From Steinernema hermaphroditum (taxonomy: Eukaryota > Nematoda > Chromadorea > Rhabditida > Steinernematidae), in NCBI GenBank assembly GCA_030435675.1, contig CM059623.1:11000012-11064011 (forward strand): DNA of 64,000 bases. Reading direction: 5' to 3'. Positions 60,084 to 64,000 of this stretch are shown piece after piece. The first letter of the stretch is position 1. Each line of letters opens with the position of its first letter. The notes under the pieces are model-generated. The model did no database searches. It had not been told where the DNA came from and was given only the letters and a program-made list of their open reading frames with translations. The position numbers were made by a program, and so were the translations under genes.

Positions 60084-60160
60084 CGGTCGGTTTCTTTCTT
60101 TTTCCGACCGGTCCCACGTTTGGATGCTCTCGGAAATGATCTTCCAGGCTCTGTCTAGAT
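60084..60160 (-). repeat. Dispersed repeat, copy 2
   Basis: Reverse complement of the repeat at 5001-5070: GTCTAGA, a GATCATTTCCGAGAGCATCC core, then GGGACCGGTCGG. Confidence 0.65.
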
Positions 60161-63100
60161 GTCCCTATTGGGACACCCCTACATTACGCCCCTCCGATTC
60201 TTCGATACGGTAGGCGACTTTACACGACTTTATTTCGTGAATCAAAATTTCGCCTTGCACGACACCGAAAATAGTCAAACAGAGGATGTCTGGCAGACGA
60301 CTTGATCCCTGGCGTGGCGTTCATGTCGAACCGGTGAGTGGCGGAGCGCTTCATGGGGCTTCTGGGAATCGGCAAAAATCTTCGGATTCAGGAGCGGAAC
60401 ATCGTTTGCGGCACAGCGCACGCTTCTGTGCTCGAATCTGATGGTCCGTGGTCCGGGAGTTGCGTCTTCGATGGTGGTGGCGTCCTCAGAGCGTCGGCGA
60501 CCTTCGGGATGACTTCTCACGTGGCCGGATTCTTGACGTCGGACATCTTGTTGTCAGCAGTGGTGGGACTACGGATTCCGGGTGTCCCAAGTCCCTCTAG
60601 AATAATTCCCTCTGGCAGGCGATAACTCCAAAATTCAGAAGGTGAACTTGACTCATTTCCCTGACTTTTTGGCGTTTCTTCCAAGTCTATCATCGCAAGA
60701 AAACATGTTTTTGTTTCTATTCTCGTCTGAACATCACCCGAAATAGTAACCCATTTGTTATTACGGTCACTTCAACGCTGCCTCCCATGCGTGCCATCGC
60801 GTGCGTGTTTACATTCAAGTTCAGTTCGCATTCTCACGTCACCAACGGCCCGAAATAATCGGGATACTTACCCGAATTAATCTTCGGAGCCCGAAGACAA
60901 CAAGTTCTTCTTCTCCTTCGGTAATCCATTTTCGATGACTCTCCGGCGACTCTCCCGATTTCTATTTTCGTTCGAGTTTTCGGAGTCGATTGCGCACGCA
61001 AAGTGCGCAGTCACGCGCACCACTGGAGGAACCGGCCGGCCGCCAGAGAGTTGGCCTTTCTCGGGCCTTTTATTCGCCTCCTCCCTGGAATGTTGCTTTT
61101 GAGTTTGTTGCGACCTCATTTTGAACCTCTCTGCAAAGAGTTAAAGACGTTCGGTCATTTTAAATGCTTACTGTACAGAGATATCTCCATTAGAAGGCCA
61201 GATGAACTTCATTAAAAATGTATATTTCCAAAAAGGAGTGGAACTGTGCGATAGAGGTGATGCATCCTACCGATCCTCACCTCAATCTAAGAGACTCAAA
61301 AATGGATCACGGTGAAGGTCATAAATTTTTTTTAGGAGTTCCAATTGGATTATTCTTAAAAACATTTCCGAACGGAACTTCATAGGCCTCCACTCCTTGA
61401 AGATACAACTCGAACCACCCAAAGATCACTTTTCTTCCGTATAGCATCACCGTTTATCCTCCCGAATCAACGATAGTAGTCAACGGCACTTTATGCCAAA
61501 ATGAGCGCTGCATAAGAAGAAGACAGCATCACACCGTAGTAGCCGGTGTTCTTCACATAGATGAAAGATTACGCGATTCATTTAAACATATTTTTCTCGT
61601 GATCGTCGGGATCTAATGGATTGAAACAGTGTTTTTTGATTGGCGTCTATTTTCGTACTGTCTACTATATTTGAAAAACAGAAAGTACGACTCCTCGAGA
61701 CCGTATGTTTCCAAGAAGACATCCACAATGGCTCTCCACTTTGAGCTGAGACATTCCTGTTCGCTGTTCAAGTAGCACTCTCTTAGCTCCATCTTACTGT
61801 CTCAACTCAATGCATGGTCTATTGTCTCTCAAGTTCTCAAGTTAGAAAAAATAATGGTAATTACTGGCGTTCCACGCTGATGCCTTTGCAAGGTACCAGT
61901 ACGGCCAGCTGCCTTGTGTAGTAACGTAATCAATGGGGTAGTCTCCTTGGTCATTTCACAGGTCGTGTACGTTTCATAGAAAAGACATGCTGTGCGTCAA
62001 GTAGCATCCATATGTCTCCGTAAATTTGAATGATCTGCGAAGCATGAAGAACGGTTACGCTCGTAGTTTATCACAAGACAAGTGTTAATAAGGCGATATG
62101 AGCTGATTTTGCAACCATTCTACGAATAGCTATGCAAATTGGCTGGACGAACCCGACTAATGCAAATGGTCTCGAATTTGTGCAGAAAAGTATTTTCGTA
62201 TTTTCTTATTTCTAGTTCAGAAAACTTCTCCCAGAAAAATCACGTTTTTCATTCCATGCATGTGTTCCCCCTATGGCTACGGTATCGTACTTGTATCCCC
62301 TTGGAGAACGAGCAGAAAACAACTGAAAAATGGAGAAAACGCAATTACGCGCGAAAACAGAAGTTGGGTGGGTGGAGACGAATGCAATTAGAAGAGGATC
62401 GCGCGGGCTTAAAGAGGTTAGATTGAAAGAATCAGCGCCGCTAATCGAAAAGACGAAGTTGCAAAGCGGCCACGAGTTGCAAAAGGAGGCGAAGATGTGC
62501 ATTCTTGAAGAGGCGCGGAAGAGTGGATGTTTTGGACGCAGGCGCTCATTCACTGGAGGCGATCTTTGCCATAGCACCTTCTACAGGATTACACACATTT
62601 CCTGTTGAGTCACTTAAGTGCGCGCCAAAGGAAGGGCCTATTGTAAACAGCAGCTAAGAGCTGGCGTTCTATGTAATATCCCCTCTCAAAACAAGTTTGG
62701 ATACCGTAGGACGTTTCCTGGCTTGGTTAAGCAGAAAAACTACGTCGTTGGATTGGTATTCTAGAAATATTTAGCTTGGCTTCCCAGTGGTGATTGCCAA
62801 GCCTCCTTCGATACGAAGAGCGCCTATCGACATCACAAAAGAAGACCTTGAAGAGAAGACTGAAGTAACGGCAGAACTATGGTCCTGAAAATTGCCACCT
62901 TTGTAACCGCCTCGTAGAAGCCACTAATGATACTATCTCCTCTGTCACGGTCCAAAACTCAGCTGGAAATCTCCGTAAATATAAACTGTTTACAATCAAT
63001 GCCTAGATAGACCCACCGGCAATTCCAACAACAGAGTCGCTTACTCAAAAAATCAGCGCGATTATGCAGTGTGCATCTCCGATCGGATAATTTGACGTGA

Positions 63101-64000
63101 TCCTAACATAATCTTCTCATTTTTTGTGCACATAGAGCTCGGTTAGGGAAGCAGTTGGTATCTTTGGGCGTGAACGGCCTAATCAACAACGATAAGCTCA
63201 TATATTAAGCAGTGAAACTTGATTAATGAAAGGCGAGTTTGTGCTCATGACTTGTAGGTGACTTGTCCTCTACCCATTTCACCTCATCCCGGCCCGACCC
63301 GAGGCGTCTCTCAGAAAGGTTTACACGACTTTATGCTCGATCGTATCGGATGACTTCCTTTCTGATATCGCCACTGAAGAGAAGGTTTGCCGAGTTCACC
63401 ACGCTGAAGCGTTTGGAGGGCTGAATCGCTGCAGTAGGAGATCTCTTCGAACTGAATCTGTGAAGTCCCAAGCAGTAGTTTTTATTGCTCTTTCTTTTGA
63501 CACATATTGTTTGTCTTCATTAGTTCATTGTTTCGAGATATGATCGATTTCTGGTGCCACATTATTTCAACTGTTGTGCTTATCAGCACATTCCGGACAA
63601 GATGCTTCTAGCAGCAGGCTGTTTCCGGGCACGTTTCCTCTCATTTTTCACTGTTAGCGCGACCAATTCTTTTGCAGAGACTTGACCAGTCGTTGTTCAT
63701 TTCATGGACCCCCGCGTGGAAAATTGCCATCTTATCCGAATTCTCACGTCTGGCCACGCAGTCAAGATTAACGGCTTTCAATTTATTTTGGTCCCCGACT
63801 TCCTGCTGCTATATGCTTCCCCTCCAAAGGCGGCGACGCTTGGTCCCAAATAAATATTTACATACATAGAGGTTCGAGGAACTGCGAAAAGACAAAAGAT
63901 CTTCGAGATGATGTGTTTCGCGCCGAATTGGTTTTGTCGGAAAAACAATGCGCTGTTTTGCTATTTTTGAACCTCATCTTGAGCGATGTTTCCGAAGAAG

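Larger units (their letters stand above)
56023..64000. other. Gene-poor 3' flank
   Basis: Nearly 8 kb without a confident gene. Open frames near 57.9-58.2 kb, 60.9-61.1 kb (minus) and 62.3-62.6 kb lack splice logic or family resemblance; the last, starting at ATG 62336 or nearby, is Lys/Glu-rich and slightly coding-like. The dispersed repeat at 60084-60160 and one weak exon candidate at 59512-59673 are listed separately. E2F-like motifs occur only singly here (62623, 63923). Confidence 0.45.

Noticed and set aside
62330..62608. Open frame of 92 codons, Lys/Glu-rich
   Set aside because: Slightly coding-like but with no splice partners, family match or poly(A) signal at a proper place.

Overview
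This window is nuclear DNA from a nematode. The support is the gene set (a tyrosinase with C-terminal ShK domains, a ground-like secreted protein, an M13 metallopeptidase, a SNAPC1 homologue and nematode-style F-box-like proteins), the many 40-50 nt introns, and splice acceptors lying directly before ATG codons, which suits spliced-leader trans-splicing. The species cannot be named from the sequence. Coding exons are GC-rich and sit in more AT-rich, repeat-bearing DNA. Exon joins below were worked out by hand from frame, GT/GC-AG borders and family resemblance.

Layout. 1-7.3 kb: no convincing gene, several short repeats. 7.3-13.0 kb (+): ten-exon tyrosinase, converging on an M13 (neprilysin-family) peptidase at 13.7-16.7 kb (-). 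19.7-21.1 kb (+): unrecognised 212-residue protein with an internal 32-residue duplication, converging on a single-exon orphan at 21.4-22.0 kb (-). 22.7-23.7 kb (+): divergent homeobox gene. 24.1-24.9 kb (-): ground-like protein. 25.4-28.7 kb (-): three closely spaced genes (small membrane protein, SNAPC1, mitochondrial GrpE) that look like an operon. 31.5-34.4 kb (+): PP2A B'' regulatory subunit. 34.5-35.6 kb (-): membrane-anchored cathepsin L-like gene broken by an internal deletion. 36.3-37.1 kb (-): F-box-associated-like orphan.

37.2-47.3 kb is a core histone cluster of five divergent pairs: H4/H3, H2A/H2B, H3/H4, H2B/H2A, H3/H4-pseudogene. Pairs 1-2 and pairs 4-5 are inverted copies of each other around pair 3. 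Every gene ends in a histone 3' stem-loop, and the spacers carry many TTTTGGCGCCAAAA-type (E2F-like) sites. The last H4 copy has a 7-nt frameshifting deletion.

47.4-50.0 kb (-): intronless protein with three tandem F-box-associated-like units. 50.6-54.5 kb (-): nine-exon beta-mannosidase. 55.4-56.0 kb: a 574-bp non-autonomous element with terminal inverted repeats and an exact 8-bp target duplication (hAT-like MITE). 56-64 kb: no confident gene.

Functionally this is an ordinary mixture: S-phase chromatin supply, snRNA transcription, mitochondrial protein folding, phosphatase targeting, cuticle or extracellular proteins and lysosomal enzymes. The least ordinary items are the histone inverted repeat with its palindromic motif array, the tailed but broken cathepsin, the triple F-box-like protein, a tRNA-derived SINE family, the hAT-like MITE and several GC-AG introns.
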